From Rhodobacteraceae bacterium UBA6197 (GTDB lineage: Bacteria > Pseudomonadota > Alphaproteobacteria > Rhodobacterales > Rhodobacteraceae), in assembly GCA_002422085.1 (NCBI GenBank), contig DISZ01000007.1:16753-80752 (forward strand): DNA of 64,000 nucleotides, in the 5' to 3' direction. Both the position numbers and the translations under genes were made by a program. The notes beneath the pieces are model-generated. The model searched no databases and had not been told where the DNA came from. It saw only the letters and a program-made list of their open reading frames with translations. Positions 28,378 to 38,161 of the stretch are shown here, one piece after another. The first letter of the stretch is position 1, and each line of letters starts with the position of its first letter.

Positions 28378-29901
28378 TTACCCAACCGAGCCTTCAAGGC
28401 TGATCGCAACGAGGCTCTGGGCCTCCATGGCAAATTCCATCGGCAGTGCCTGCAGCACCTCACGGCAAAAGCCGTTGACCACCAGCGCCACGGCCTCTTC
28501 TTCGTCCATCCCGCGCGCGCGGCAGTAGAACAGCTGATCGTCATCCACCTTCGAGGTCGTCGCCTCATGTTCGACGCGGCTCGAATTGTTCTTCACTTCG
28601 ATATAGGGCACGGTATGCGCGCCGCACTGATCGCCGATCAACAGGCTGTCGCACTGCGTGTAATTGCGCGAATTTTTCGCCCGCGGGTGCATGGAAACCA
28701 GGCCCCGATAGGTGTTTTGCGCCTTGCCCGCCGAGATCCCCTTCGAGACGATCCGCGAGCGGGTGTTGCGGCCCAGGTGCACCATCTTGGTGCCGGTATC
28801 GGCCTGCTGCATGTTGTTGGCGATGGCGATCGAGTAGAACTCGCCCTGGCTTTCGTCGCCGCGCAGGATGCACGAGGGGTATTTCCAGGTGATCGCCGAA
28901 CCGGTCTCGACCTGGGTCCACATCACCTTGGCGCGGGCCTCGCGGCAATCGGCGCGCTTGGTGACAAAGTTGTAGATCCCGCCCTTGCCCTCTTCGTCGC
29001 CCGGAAACCAGTTTTGCACGGTCGAATACTTGACCTCGGCATCCTCCAGAATGACGATTTCGACCACGGCGGCATGCAACTGCGCGGTGTCGCGTTTGGG
29101 CGCGGTGCAGCCCTCAAGGTAGCTGACGTAGCTGCCCTTGTCGCAGATGATCAGCGTGCGTTCGAACTGGCCGGTGTTTTCGGCATTGATCCGGAAATAG
29201 GTCGAAAGCTCCATCGGGCAGCGGGTGTTCGGCGGGATATAGACGAACGAGCCCGCCGAAAACACCGCCGAGTTCAGCGTCGCAAAGAAGTTGTCCGATT
29301 GTGGCACGACCGAGCCAAGGTATTTCTTGACCAGATCGGGATATTTGACGATCGCCTCGGTGATCGAGCAAAAGATCACCCCCGCCTTGGCCAGTTCGGC
29401 CTGAAACGTGGTGCCCAGCGAAACGCTGTCAAAGACCGCATCAACCGCCACCTTGCGCGCGTCCGCCACCAACCCCTCGGCGCCCTCGACCCCGGCAAGG
29501 ATCATCTGTTCCTTCAGCGGGATGCCCAGCTTTTCATAGGTCGCCAGCAGCTTCGGGTCCACCTCGTCAAGGGATTTCGGCTTTTCGTCCAAGGACTTGG
29601 GCTTGGCGTAATAGTAAAGGTCCTGATAGTCGATTTCCGGATAGTGCACCATCGCCCAGGTCGGTTCGGTCATCGTGACCCAGCGCCGAAAGGCGGTCAG
29701 CCGCCATTCGGTCATCCATTCAGGTTCGTTGTTCTTGGCCGAAATCAGCCGCACGATGTCTTCGTTCACCCCCTTGGGCGCGAATTCCATCTCGATATCG
29801 GTGTTCCAGCCGTATTTGTAGCTGCCCATATTCTGGACGGCCTCAACCGTTTCCCGGTCGACACCCTCGCGCACTTCCAGCTCATTTTCCACGATCGTCA
29901 C
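28378..29901 (-). CDS. sufB: Fe-S cluster assembly protein SufB
   Basis: 507-residue scaffold on which the cluster forms. Family blocks include [30 protein letters not shown], the C-terminal [18 protein letters not shown] and cysteine-containing [13 protein letters not shown] neighbourhoods. An unusual local duplication of seven residues (KPKSLDE twice in a row, near residues 102-115) lies in the variable loop before [15 protein letters not shown]. It starts 25 bases after the IscS-like gene. Firm call. Confidence 0.97.
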   Translation of the reverse strand: MTIVENELEVREGVDRETVEAVQNMGSYKYGWNTDIEMEFAPKGVNEDIVRLISAKNNEPEWMTEWRLTAFRRWVTMTEPTWAMVHYPEIDYQDLYYYAKPKSLDEKPKSLDEVDPKLLATYEKLGIPLKEQMILAGVEGAEGLVADARKVAVDAVFDSVSLGTTFQAELAKAGVIFCSITEAIVKYPDLVKKYLGSVVPQSDNFFATLNSAVFSAGSFVYIPPNTRCPMELSTYFRINAENTGQFERTLIICDKGSYVSYLEGCTAPKRDTAQLHAAVVEIVILEDAEVKYSTVQNWFPGDEEGKGGIYNFVTKRADCREARAKVMWTQVETGSAITWKYPSCILRGDESQGEFYSIAIANNMQQADTGTKMVHLGRNTRSRIVSKGISAGKAQNTYRGLVSMHPRAKNSRNYTQCDSLLIGDQCGAHTVPYIEVKNNSSRVEHEATTSKVDDDQLFYCRARGMDEEEAVALVVNGFCREVLQALPMEFAMEAQSLVAISLEGSVG

Positions 29902-29926
29902 TTCCGTTCATCCCCTTTTGCGCGGG

Positions 29927-31009
29927 TCAAGCCAGCCGTTCGCGGTGCCGCCGAAACGCGGCCCCCCAAACATCGGCAAAGCGCAAGACATCATCGCGCG
30001 CCACCCCCGGCCCAATTGAAACCCGAATTGCCGAACCCGCCTGCACCTCGTCAAAACCCATCGCTCGCAGCACCCGGCTGGCACGCACCTTGCCCGAAGA
30101 GCAGGCCGAACCGGCCGAAACCGCAAAGCCGGCAAGGTCCATCCGCATCACCTGCGTCTCGCCCTTCCAGCCGGGTGTCAGAATACACAAGGTATTGGGC
30201 AGACGCGCCGCATTGGCTCCCGTTGTCGTCCCGTTTTCAGTTTCAGTCTCCCAACCCGGGAAAATAACACCATCGGCGTCAGCTTCCAGAGCAAACTTTA
30301 GAATATTTCTAATTTCGGCGATTTCATCCCAGACCCCGGCCGCCAGATCGCGCGCTGCCGCCTCGGCCGCAGCCCCGAAGCCGGCGATGCCGATCACGTT
30401 TTCGGTGCCGGCGCGGCGGCCCATTTCCTGCCCGCCACCGCGGATCTGCGCCGCCAGATCGGTGCCGCGCCGCACCACCAGCGCGCCGACGCCCTTTGGC
30501 CCACCCAGTTTGTGCGCCGACACCATTCCGGCCTCGATCCCCAACCAGTTGAACGCGAAGGGGATCTTGCCAAACGCCTGAGTCAGATCCGACAGCCAGA
30601 GCCCCTCGGGCAGCACCTGCACCACGCCGGTTTCGGAATTGGCCAGTTGCACCGCCGAATGCCCCGGCGCGGTCACCGTGACCTGCCCTGAACGGTCCAC
30701 CGGCAATTCGGGCGCGCACCACGCCAGAACCGCCTCATGTTCGACCTCAGCGCAAAGCAGGCCGCGCCCGGCGGCCCCCAGCGCCGCCGCCTCGGTCGCC
30801 CCCGAGGTAAACACCACATCCGCGCCCTCGGCCCCCAGAGCCCGCGCCACCTGCGCCCTTGCCCGCTCGACAAGCGCCTTTGCCCCCCGCCCCTCGGCGT
30901 GGACCGAGGACGGGTTGCCCACCACATCCATCGCCGCGATCATCGCCGCGCGCGCTTCGGGCCGCAGCGGCGTCGTCGCGTTCCAATCAAGATAAAGCCT
31001 TGCGCTCAT
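29927..31009 (-). CDS. IscS/NifS-type cysteine desulfurase
   Basis: 360 residues, group I cysteine desulfurase: PLP lysine in VSAHKLGGPKGVGA and the long active-site loop with Cys in AGSACSSGK. A second desulfurase in the same operon as the group II SufS. It stands between iscR and sufB without iscU or iscA, an arrangement described for the Rhodobacter isc-suf operon. It is some 40 residues shorter than E. coli IscS, which is usual for this group. Whether it feeds SufBCD or other thiolation pathways is not readable here. Confidence 0.92.
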   Translation of the reverse strand: MSARLYLDWNATTPLRPEARAAMIAAMDVVGNPSSVHAEGRGAKALVERARAQVARALGAEGADVVFTSGATEAAALGAAGRGLLCAEVEHEAVLAWCAPELPVDRSGQVTVTAPGHSAVQLANSETGVVQVLPEGLWLSDLTQAFGKIPFAFNWLGIEAGMVSAHKLGGPKGVGALVVRRGTDLAAQIRGGGQEMGRRAGTENVIGIAGFGAAAEAAARDLAAGVWDEIAEIRNILKFALEADADGVIFPGWETETENGTTTGANAARLPNTLCILTPGWKGETQVMRMDLAGFAVSAGSACSSGKVRASRVLRAMGFDEVQAGSAIRVSIGPGVARDDVLRFADVWGAAFRRHRERLA

Positions 31010-31043
31010 GCCCCAATCCTTTGCGCAACCGCACCGGCGGAAC

Positions 31044-31124
31044 GCTCCGCGGGGGATATTTCAACAAAGGTGAAAGCGCGCCCGTTTGCCGCTTCGCCTT
31101 CGCAAAAATATCCCCGCCGGAGGC
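31044..31124. repeat. Dispersed intergenic element, inverted pair between iscR and iscS
   Basis: Two copies of the dispersed element face each other: 31044-31077 (GCTCCGCGGGGGATATTT then AACAAAGGTGAAAGC) and the complement at 31091-31124 (GCTTCGCCTTCGCAAAAATA then TCCCCGCCGGAGGC). As RNA they would form a long stem-loop in the 154-base gap, which could reduce read-through from iscR into the suf genes. Confidence 0.75.
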
Positions 31125-31163
31125 ATCTGCCCCTGAAATCGACGCAAGGTTTGGCAAGAAGGC

Positions 31164-31622
31164 TCACTCGTCCACCACCGCAAACAGGTTTGGAACTGCC
31201 GGGCAAGGCTTCAGGCCGTTGCCGACCACATCGGCCAGGGTCGTCTGATGCAAGAAGACATAGACTTGCGCCGAGAGGCTTTCCCAGAGCCGGTTCGCCA
31301 GCGATTGCGCCCGGCTGCCCGAGATGCCGCCGGTAGCGCCCGCCCCCACATGCAGCGCCGAGACGGTTTCATCGACCGCCACGAAGACCTCACTGATCCG
31401 GATCTGCGCCGGGTCTCTGGCCAGACGATAGCCGCCGCCCGGTCCGCGCACCGAGCAGACCAGATCGGCCCGGCGCAGACGCACGAACAACTGCTCCAGA
31501 TAGGGCAGCGAAATATCCTGACGTTTGGATATCTCGGCCAGAGATGTCATCTGGCCCTCTTCGACGGTTGCAAGATCGACCAACGCCACCATCGCGTAGC
31601 GACCCTTGGTTGAAAGCTTCAT
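31164..31622 (-). CDS. iscR: Rrf2-family regulator, IscR type
   Basis: 152-residue DNA-binding regulator heading the suf operon. Starts MKLSTKGRYAMVALVDLA and has the winged-helix segment QDISLPYLEQLFVRLR with wing VRGPGGGYRLAR. The three cysteines that hold [2Fe-2S] in E. coli IscR are missing from the segment ALHVGAGATGGISGS; only Cys56 and one near the C-terminus (LKPCPAV) remain. This matches the atypical IscR studied in Rhodobacter sphaeroides, which senses iron with a different ligation. ATG 31622 is chosen over an upstream ATG at 31685 because family members begin there. Confidence 0.94.
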   Translation of the reverse strand: MKLSTKGRYAMVALVDLATVEEGQMTSLAEISKRQDISLPYLEQLFVRLRRADLVCSVRGPGGGYRLARDPAQIRISEVFVAVDETVSALHVGAGATGGISGSRAQSLANRLWESLSAQVYVFLHQTTLADVVGNGLKPCPAVPNLFAVVDE

Positions 31623-31829
31623 GTCTAACCCCTTCTCTACAGGTCTGCGCGCTTCCTGAAGGCAAGCAAAACCATAGCAGAGCATTGACGCCGCGCGGAA
31701 GGCCGCTTAACTCACTTTCACCCGGCAACCCGGCATCCCGCCGTGGTTGGACCCGTCCTAGGGTGTCTGAGCGAAAGCGTCAAGTATCGCGCCGCAACGG
31801 CCCCCGCGACATAAGAGCAGGCGAGACCC

Positions 31830-32489
31830 ATGCCCGAAGTCATTTTCCCCGGCCCGGAAGGGCGCCTTGAAGGGCGCTACCATCCTCAGGCCGCCCCCGA
31901 CGCGCCGATCGCGATCATTCTGCACCCCGATCCGCAATTTGGCGGCACGATGAACAATCGCGTCGTTTACAATCTGCATTATGCCTTTCACAAGCTGGGC
32001 TTCACGGTGCTGCGCTTCAACTTTCGCGGCGTGGGGCGTAGCCAGGGCGAATACGATCAGGGCATTGGCGAACTGAGCGATGCCGCCTCGGCGCTGGACT
32101 ATCTGCAGGCGATGAACCCCAATTCCAAGCATTGCTGGGTGGCGGGGTTCAGCTTTGGTGCCTGGATCGGCATGCAGCTGTTGATGCGCCGCCCCGAGAT
32201 CACCGGTTTCATCTCGGTCGCGCCGCCGGCGAACATGTATGACTTTTCGTTCCTCGCGCCCTGCCCGTCGTCGGGTCTTATCATCAACGGCACCGCCGAC
32301 CGTGTCGCGCCCCCGAAGGACACGGCCAACCTGGTCACCAAATTGCGCGAGCAAAAGGGGATCACCGTCACCCATGAGCAGATCGAGGGCGCGGACCACT
32401 TCTTCAAGGATGACGAAGCGCACATGACCCCGATGATCGACACGGTGCGCAGCTATGTGAAGCGCCGCCTGACGGAAGGGTCACGCTAG
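31830..32489 (+). CDS. Alpha/beta hydrolase (COG2945 type)
   Basis: 219 residues, cytoplasmic, single alpha/beta-hydrolase domain. Nucleophile serine in AGFSFGAW, likely acid in NGTADRVAPP and catalytic His in EGADHFF. The N-terminal ILHPDPQFGGTMNN and FNFRGVGRSQGEYDQG blocks are typical of this widespread, uncharacterised COG2945 group. First gene of a tight four-gene set (3-base, overlapping and adjacent junctions). Its substrate is unknown. It is divergent from iscR. Confidence 0.9.
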   Translation: MPEVIFPGPEGRLEGRYHPQAAPDAPIAIILHPDPQFGGTMNNRVVYNLHYAFHKLGFTVLRFNFRGVGRSQGEYDQGIGELSDAASALDYLQAMNPNSKHCWVAGFSFGAWIGMQLLMRRPEITGFISVAPPANMYDFSFLAPCPSSGLIINGTADRVAPPKDTANLVTKLREQKGITVTHEQIEGADHFFKDDEAHMTPMIDTVRSYVKRRLTEGSR

Positions 32490-32492
32490 GCC

Positions 32493-32720
32493 ATGGCGCT
32501 GATCGACGATCTGGCCGACACCCTCGCGCGCGATACGCTGGCGCTGATGGAAGAAACCGGCGACGATCGGCTGTACATGCGGGTCTCAAAGGTCATCGGC
32601 ACGCTGTCGCCAACGGTGGAAGAGGCGTTTCTGACCTCGATCCGGATTCGACAGGCCGAGATGCGTGGTCGCAGGTTTCTGGAACAGGTCGCCGCCGAAT
32701 TTCGCAAGGCGCGCGAATGA
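32493..32720 (+). CDS. Small conserved-looking protein of unknown function
   Basis: 75 residues, soluble, almost entirely helical by composition, with 9 acidic and 8 basic residues in its last 45. I do not recognise a family. It begins 3 bases after the hydrolase stop and its last 4 bases overlap the HD gene (ATGA), so it is translated within the operon, which is the best support that it is real. Confidence 0.75.
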   Translation: MALIDDLADTLARDTLALMEETGDDRLYMRVSKVIGTLSPTVEEAFLTSIRIRQAEMRGRRFLEQVAAEFRKARE

Positions 32721-33295
32721 CCGATCGGCTGGAGGCCCAGTTTGCCTTTCTGATGGAGGCGGACCGGCTCAAGCAGGTGCTGCGCGCGACCACGCTGGCG
32801 GACGGATCGCGGCGTGAAAATTCGGGCGAACATAGCTGGCATCTGACGCTTTACGCGCTGGTGCTGGCCGATCAGGCCGGACCGGGTGTCGATATCAGCC
32901 GGGTCGTCAAGATGTTGATCCTGCATGATCTGGTCGAGATCGATGCCGGCGACACGCCAATCCATGGTGCCCACGACCCAGCGCTTCAGGCGGCGCTGGA
33001 GCGCACTGCGGCAGATCGGATTTTTGGGCTTCTTCCGAATGACTTGCGGGATGATCTTCGCGCAACATGGGAAGAGTTCGAAGCCGCCGAAACCGCCGAT
33101 GCGGTGTTTGCCAAATCGCTCGACCGGGTGCAGCCGGTGATGCACAACATCGCCTCGGGCGGCGGCACCTGGATAAGCTACAATGTCACCGCCGAGCAGC
33201 TTGAAACCCGCGTCGGCGCCAAGGTGGCGCGCGGCGCACCCGCGCTTTGGCCCTGGGTGCGCGCCAGGGCGCGGGCGTTTTTTTCAGAGGATTGA
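32717..33295 (+). CDS. HD-domain phosphohydrolase (YfbR/HDDC2-like)
   Basis: 192 residues with the HD metal site: His in SGEHSWHL, the HD pair in LILHDLVEIDAGD and a late Asp in KSLDRVQP. Proteins of this type (YfbR, HDDC2) are 5'-deoxynucleotidases acting on dNMPs; this substrate is a family-based guess. It overlaps the small gene before it by 4 bases and its TGA is directly followed by the ATG of the next gene. Confidence 0.9.
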   Translation: MTDRLEAQFAFLMEADRLKQVLRATTLADGSRRENSGEHSWHLTLYALVLADQAGPGVDISRVVKMLILHDLVEIDAGDTPIHGAHDPALQAALERTAADRIFGLLPNDLRDDLRATWEEFEAAETADAVFAKSLDRVQPVMHNIASGGGTWISYNVTAEQLETRVGAKVARGAPALWPWVRARARAFFSED

Positions 33296-33640
33296 ATGGC
33301 ACAGTATCGGCAAGATCTGAGCGACAGCGCGCTGAGTGCGCTTTTGAACGATGCCCCCGTCGCGGTGGCCTCGCTGGACGATCTGGCCCATCTGGCGGCG
33401 CGGCTGCCGGCCTTGGGCGAATGGGTGCATTCGATGGAGGTCAACGAGCATCGCGGCGACAAGATTGTCGGCCGGATCGACCTTGCGATCATGGGCCTCG
33501 ATGGCGAGGACGATTGGGAAACGCCCCTCGAACCGGCCCGCATGCGCGCCTTGCTGAACGACAAGATCGCCCGGATTCGCGCCACGGGCCAAGGCTTCAG
33601 CTTTGAGCTGTGGATGGGCGAAACCTCCGACTCCGCCTGA
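33296..33640 (+). CDS. Small protein of unknown function at the end of the HD operon
   Basis: 114 residues, acidic, soluble, no cysteine, no signal peptide. Not recognised. Support comes from its gene-to-gene junction: the ATG follows the HD stop codon with no gap, and AGAGG lies just upstream. The C-terminal half ([16 protein letters not shown] and [10 protein letters not shown]) looks like alternating strands. Its job, perhaps tied to the HD hydrolase, cannot be inferred. Confidence 0.7.
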   Translation: MAQYRQDLSDSALSALLNDAPVAVASLDDLAHLAARLPALGEWVHSMEVNEHRGDKIVGRIDLAIMGLDGEDDWETPLEPARMRALLNDKIARIRATGQGFSFELWMGETSDSA

Positions 33641-33804
33641 GCCCGCTCGGGCGATGCCTACCCGCCCTGCCCATGCGCGGCACCGCATCGGCCCGAATTT
33701 CGGGGTTGGATTCAATTTCGGTATACAACCGCATACAGCCCTTCCCAAAGACCCCGAAATCCGCTATGACCCCGCCAACCGAATCCCAACCGCATGAGGG
33801 CACA

Positions 33805-35019
33805 ATGTCGAAGATCAAGGTAGCCAACCCCGTCGTCGAGCTTGACGGCGATGAAATGACCCGGATCATCTGGGATTTCATCAAGAAAAAGCTGGTCCTG
33901 CCCTATCTGGACATTGACCTGAAATACTATGATCTGGGCATCGAAGAGCGCGACCGCACCAACGACCAGATCACCATTGACTCGGCCGAAGCGATCAAGA
34001 AATACGGCGTCGGCGTAAAATGCGCCACGATCACCCCCGATGAAGCCCGGGTCGAGGAATTCGGCCTCAAGCAGATGTGGAAATCCCCGAACGGCACGAT
34101 CCGCAACATCCTCGGCGGCGTGATTTTCCGCGAACCGATCATCTGCAAGAACGTGCCGCGGCTGGTGCCGGGCTGGACCCGGCCCATCGTCGTCGGCCGC
34201 CACGCCTTCGGCGACCAATACCGCGCCACCGATTTCCGCTTCCCCGGCAAGGGCAAGCTGACGCTGAAATTCGTCGGCGAAGATGGCACGGTGATCGAAC
34301 GCGACGTCTATGATGCGCCGTCGGCCGGTGTCGTGATGGGCATGTACAACCTCGATGACAGCATCATCGACTTTGCCCGTTCATCGTTGAACTACGGCCT
34401 GCTGAAAGGCTGGCCAGTGTATCTGTCGACCAAGAACACCATCCTCAAGGCCTATGACGGCCGCTTCAAGGATCTGTTCCAAAAGGTCTATGAAGAGGAA
34501 TTCGAAGAAAAATTCAAGAAAGCCGGCATCCACTACGAACACCGCCTGATCGACGATATGGTCGCCTCGGCGATGAAATGGTCGGGCGGCTACGTCTGGG
34601 CGTGCAAGAACTACGACGGCGACGTGCAGTCCGACACCGTGGCGCAGGGCTTTGGCAGCCTTGGCCTGATGACCTCGGTGCTGATGACCCCCGATGGCAA
34701 GACCGTCGAGGCCGAAGCCGCCCACGGCACCGTGACGCGCCACTACCGCGAACACCAGAAGGGCAAGGCGACCTCGACCAACTCGATCGCCTCGATCTTT
34801 GCATGGACCGGCGGCCTCAAGCACCGCGCCAAACTGGATGACAATGCCCAGCTCGCGCGCTTTGCCGACACGCTGGAAAAAGTCACCGTGCAGGCGGTCG
34901 AAGACGGCTACATGACCAAGGACCTCGCGCTGCTGATCGGACCCGATCAGAAATGGCTGACCACGATGGGCTACCTCGAGAAGGTTGACGAATACCTGAA
35001 CAAGGCGCTCAAGGGCTAA
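33805..35019 (+). CDS. icd: NADP-dependent isocitrate dehydrogenase (eukaryote-like type)
   Basis: TCA-cycle enzyme producing 2-oxoglutarate, CO2 and NADPH. 404 residues, subfamily II (homologous to mitochondrial IDH), with [17 protein letters not shown] at the start, substrate loop [30 protein letters not shown] and the NADP site [17 protein letters not shown] 33805 is preceded by GAGGG; a longer in-frame extension to 33610 is not conserved in character. Own promoter likely in the 164-base gap; a clear terminator follows. Confidence 0.97.
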   Translation: MSKIKVANPVVELDGDEMTRIIWDFIKKKLVLPYLDIDLKYYDLGIEERDRTNDQITIDSAEAIKKYGVGVKCATITPDEARVEEFGLKQMWKSPNGTIRNILGGVIFREPIICKNVPRLVPGWTRPIVVGRHAFGDQYRATDFRFPGKGKLTLKFVGEDGTVIERDVYDAPSAGVVMGMYNLDDSIIDFARSSLNYGLLKGWPVYLSTKNTILKAYDGRFKDLFQKVYEEEFEEKFKKAGIHYEHRLIDDMVASAMKWSGGYVWACKNYDGDVQSDTVAQGFGSLGLMTSVLMTPDGKTVEAEAAHGTVTRHYREHQKGKATSTNSIASIFAWTGGLKHRAKLDDNAQLARFADTLEKVTVQAVEDGYMTKDLALLIGPDQKWLTTMGYLEKVDEYLNKALKG

Positions 35020-35038
35020 CCCTCCGCCACACCACAGC

Positions 35039-35072
35039 AAAGGGCCGGCACAGCATCGCCGGCCCTTTCGCG
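35039..35072 (+). terminator. Rho-independent terminator after icd
   Basis: Stem AAAGGGCCGGC (35039-35049) and GCCGGCCCTTT (35058-35068), 8-base loop, ending in a short T run. Located 20 bases after the icd stop. Confidence 0.8.
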
Positions 35073-35077
35073 TTTCG

Positions 35078-35100
35078 GCTTCACTTTGGCAAAAATACTC
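35078..35100 (-). repeat. Dispersed intergenic element, copy downstream of icd
   Basis: Partial copy on the minus strand: GAGTATTTTTGCCAAAGTGAAGC. It lies just after the icd terminator, with the G+C-rich half missing. Confidence 0.6.
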
Positions 35101-35250
35101 ATGGCCGGACGGACCCGGCTGCACCGCCCCGAAAGACAGGGGCCAAGCGCCGCGCGGGCAGCCGGGCCCGCCGCTGTTTCTGTCCGAAAGGCCATGCTGC
35201 GCCGCTGATCCTGTCTGGACCTTGCCGCGCCGCTCTGGCATGAGACACAC

Positions 35251-35853
35251 ATGACCGACCCGAAACAACACTCTTTGATCGAAGACGCACAAGGCATTGC
35301 CTACGGCGCCTTCATGGCCTCGTTCGGCATCGTGATCCTGACCCATCTGGGCTTTGTCACCGGCCAGACGGCGGGCATGGCGGTGCTGATCTCTTATGCC
35401 ACGGGCTGGGGCTTCGGGCCGGTGTTTTTCGCGATCAACCTGCCCTTCTACATTCTGGGCTATCTGCGCATGGGTCCGGGCTTCACCCTGAAGACCTTCA
35501 TCGCGGTGGCGCTGGTCTCGGGGCTGTCGATGCTGATGCCGGGCTGGATCAGCTTTGCCACGCTGACCCCCGCGATGGGCGCTGTGCTGATCGGGCTGAT
35601 GTCCGGCTCGGCGCTGCTGGCGCTGTTTCGCCACGGCGCGAGCCTCGGCGGCGTCGGCATCGTGGCGCTTTACCTGCAAGACAAGACCGGATTTCGTGCC
35701 GGCTACACGCAGCTGATCTTCGATGCGCTTCTGTTTTCCGTGGCACTTGCCTTGCGCGACGTGCAGACTGTCGCCTGGTCCTTTCTGGGCGCGCTGGTGT
35801 TGAACATGGTGATTGCCGTCAACCATCGCCGCGACCGATACATAGCGGCGTGA
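35251..35853 (+). CDS. YitT family membrane protein
   Basis: 200 residues, about five to six membrane helices, with YitT-family blocks GIAYGAFMASFGIVILTHLG, GQTAGMAVLISYATGWG and GASLGGVGIVALYLQDK. The C-terminal DUF2179 sensor domain of many YitT proteins is absent; the protein ends at a basic tail. YitT proteins have no settled function. The gene stops 1 base before the SMR gene, suggesting a two-gene unit. Confidence 0.88.
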   Translation: MTDPKQHSLIEDAQGIAYGAFMASFGIVILTHLGFVTGQTAGMAVLISYATGWGFGPVFFAINLPFYILGYLRMGPGFTLKTFIAVALVSGLSMLMPGWISFATLTPAMGAVLIGLMSGSALLALFRHGASLGGVGIVALYLQDKTGFRAGYTQLIFDALLFSVALALRDVQTVAWSFLGALVLNMVIAVNHRRDRYIAA

Positions 35854-35854
35854 C

Positions 35855-36190
35855 ATGTTCCAGACCTATAGCTTTCTCTTCGTTGCGGTTCTGCTGGAGA
35901 CTTTCGGCTCGGCCTGCCTGCAATCGAGCCAGCAATTCACCCGGCTCTGGCCGACGCTGGGGGCGATTTTGGGCTTTGGCAGTGCCTTTTGGTTCTTCAC
36001 GCTGGTGCTCAAGGTCTTGCCACTGGGGGTGACCTACGCGCTTTGGTCGGGGATCGGCATCATCCTGATCGCCATTTCAGGCCGGGTGCTGTTTGGCCAG
36101 AAACTCGATGCCGCGGCACTGCTCGGGCTGGGTCTGATCATCGCCGGCATTCTTGTCATCAACCTCTTTTCGAAAACGGCCACGCATTAG
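35855..36190 (+). CDS. Small multidrug resistance (SMR) family efflux protein
   Basis: 111 residues, four membrane helices. The membrane glutamate that couples proton and substrate in EmrE is Glu15 (VLLETFGS), and FTRLWPTLGAILGF, TYALWSGIGIILI and FGQKLD follow the EmrE pattern. Likely a dimeric exporter of cationic compounds or guanidinium-type metabolites. Starts one base after the YitT stop. The Gdx versus Qac subtype cannot be decided by eye. Confidence 0.92.
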   Translation: MFQTYSFLFVAVLLETFGSACLQSSQQFTRLWPTLGAILGFGSAFWFFTLVLKVLPLGVTYALWSGIGIILIAISGRVLFGQKLDAAALLGLGLIIAGILVINLFSKTATH

Positions 36191-36250
36191 ACTGGTCAAG
36201 CGCCGCCTTTTCGACTATGCGCGGCGGCGCAGCATAAAACGGCGGACAAA

Positions 36251-38068
36251 ATGGAAATTCGCAATATCGCGATCATCGCACACGTTGACCATGGCAAGAC
36301 CACGCTGGTGGACGAGCTTTTGAAGCAATCGGGCACCTATCGTGAAAACCAGGCCACGACCGAACGGGCGATGGACAGCAACGATATTGAACGCGAACGC
36401 GGCATCACCATCCTTGCCAAGGCGACCTCGGTCGAATGGAAGGGCGTGCGGATCAACATCGTCGACACCCCCGGCCACGCCGATTTCGGCGGCGAGGTCG
36501 AACGGATCCTGTCGATGGTCGACGGAGTCTGCCTGCTGGTCGATGCGGCCGAAGGCCCGATGCCGCAAACCAAATTCGTGACCTCGAAAGCGCTCGCGCT
36601 GGGGCTCAAACCGATCGTCGTGCTCAACAAGGTCGACAAGCCGGCGGCCGAACCCGACCGCGCGCTGGACGAGGTCTTTGACCTTTTCGCCAACCTCGGC
36701 GCCACCGACGCGCAACTTGATTTCCCGCATGTCTATGCCTCGGGCATCGGCGGCTGGGCCGATGAGACGCTGGACGGTCCGCGCAAGGACCTGTCGGCGC
36801 TGTTCGACCTGATCGTGCGTCACGTCGAGGCGCCAAAGCAGCTGGCGCAAGCAAACGAGCCGTTTTCGATGCTGGCCACCACGCTGGGCGCTGACCCGTT
36901 CATCGGCCGCATCCTGACCGGCCGCGTCGAAACCGGGCGGCTGAAGCAGGGCGAAACCCTCAAGGCGCTGTCGCGCAGTGGCGAGCGGATCGAACAGTTC
37001 CGCGTCACCAAGATCATGGCATTCCGCGGCCTCGGCCAGCAGACCATCGAAGAGGCGGTCGCGGGCGACATCGTGACCATCGCCGGGATGACCAAGGCCA
37101 CCGTGGCCGATACGCTCTGCGACGCGTCAATCGACGTGGCGCTGCCCTCGCAACCGATCGACCCGCCGACCATCTCGGTGACCTTCGGCATCAACGACAG
37201 CCCTCTGGCCGGGCGCGACGGCTCCAAGGTGCAAAGCCGGGTGATCCGTGAACGGTTGATGAAAGAGGCCGAATCCAACGTCGCCATCAAGGTCGAAGAC
37301 ACGCCGGGCGGCGACGCTTTCGTGGTCTCGGGGCGCGGCGAATTGCAGATGGGCGTGCTGATCGAGAACATGCGCCGCGAAGGGTTCGAGCTGTCAATCT
37401 CGCGCCCGCGCGTGATCTACCGCGACATCGACGGTGTGCGCCATGAACCGATCGAAGAGGTCATCGTCGATGTCGACGATGAATACTCGGGCGTAGTGAT
37501 CGACAAGCTGACCGGTGCGCGCAAGGGCGAGCTGGCCGAGATGCGCCCCGCAGGCCACGGCAAGACCCGGATCGTCGCCTATGTGCCGTCACGCGGGCTG
37601 ATCGGTTACCAAGGCGAATTCATGACCGATACCCGCGGCAACGGCGTTCTGAACCGCATCTTCCACGACTGGGCGCCGTACAAGGGCCCGATCCAGGGCC
37701 GCCGCCAAGGTGTTCTGGTGTCGATGGAAACCGGCGTCTCGGTGGCCTATGCGCTGTGGAACCTCGAGGAACGCGGCAAGATGTTCATCGGCGCCCAGGA
37801 ACAGATCTACGAGGGCATGATCATCGGCGAACATAGTCGCGACAATGACCTCGAGGTGAACCCGCTCAAAGGCAAGAAGCTGACCAACGTGCGCGCCTCT
37901 GGCACCGACGAAGCGGTGCGCCTGACCACGCCGGTGCGGCTGAGCCTCGAAGAGTCGATCGCCTATATCGACGATGACGAACTGGTCGAAGTGACACCGA
38001 AAAACATCCGGCTGCGCAAACGCCATCTCGATCCGCATGAACGCAAACGTCAGGCAAAATCCGCCTGA
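36251..38068 (+). CDS. typA: Ribosome-associated GTPase TypA/BipA
   Basis: 605-residue translational GTPase involved in ribosome assembly and stress adaptation. G-domain motifs [35 protein letters not shown] and LNKVDKP are present, followed by the EF-G-like beta barrel, domain V and the TypA-specific C-terminus. ATG 36251 follows GGCGGA. It stands alone, followed by a long inverted repeat that it shares with the convergent amidotransferase gene. Confidence 0.97.
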   Translation: MEIRNIAIIAHVDHGKTTLVDELLKQSGTYRENQATTERAMDSNDIERERGITILAKATSVEWKGVRINIVDTPGHADFGGEVERILSMVDGVCLLVDAAEGPMPQTKFVTSKALALGLKPIVVLNKVDKPAAEPDRALDEVFDLFANLGATDAQLDFPHVYASGIGGWADETLDGPRKDLSALFDLIVRHVEAPKQLAQANEPFSMLATTLGADPFIGRILTGRVETGRLKQGETLKALSRSGERIEQFRVTKIMAFRGLGQQTIEEAVAGDIVTIAGMTKATVADTLCDASIDVALPSQPIDPPTISVTFGINDSPLAGRDGSKVQSRVIRERLMKEAESNVAIKVEDTPGGDAFVVSGRGELQMGVLIENMRREGFELSISRPRVIYRDIDGVRHEPIEEVIVDVDDEYSGVVIDKLTGARKGELAEMRPAGHGKTRIVAYVPSRGLIGYQGEFMTDTRGNGVLNRIFHDWAPYKGPIQGRRQGVLVSMETGVSVAYALWNLEERGKMFIGAQEQIYEGMIIGEHSRDNDLEVNPLKGKKLTNVRASGTDEAVRLTTPVRLSLEESIAYIDDDELVEVTPKNIRLRKRHLDPHERKRQAKSA

Positions 38069-38082
38069 TTTCAGCTTCGCCC

Positions 38083-38139
38083 AAATATCCCCGCCGGAGG
38101 CTTCCGCAGAATCAGCAGGAGCCTCCGGCGGGAGTATTT
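38083..38139. terminator. Inverted repeat between convergent typA and amidotransferase genes (dispersed element pair)
   Basis: Arms of 19 bases at 38083-38101 (AAATATCCCCGCCGGAGGC) and 38121-38139 (GCCTCCGGCGGGAGTATTT) match with two differences around a 19-base loop. A/T-rich ends on both sides make it a plausible bidirectional terminator. The arms are copies of the dispersed intergenic element. Confidence 0.75.
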
Positions 38140-38161
38140 AGGCCAACGAGAATGATACCTC

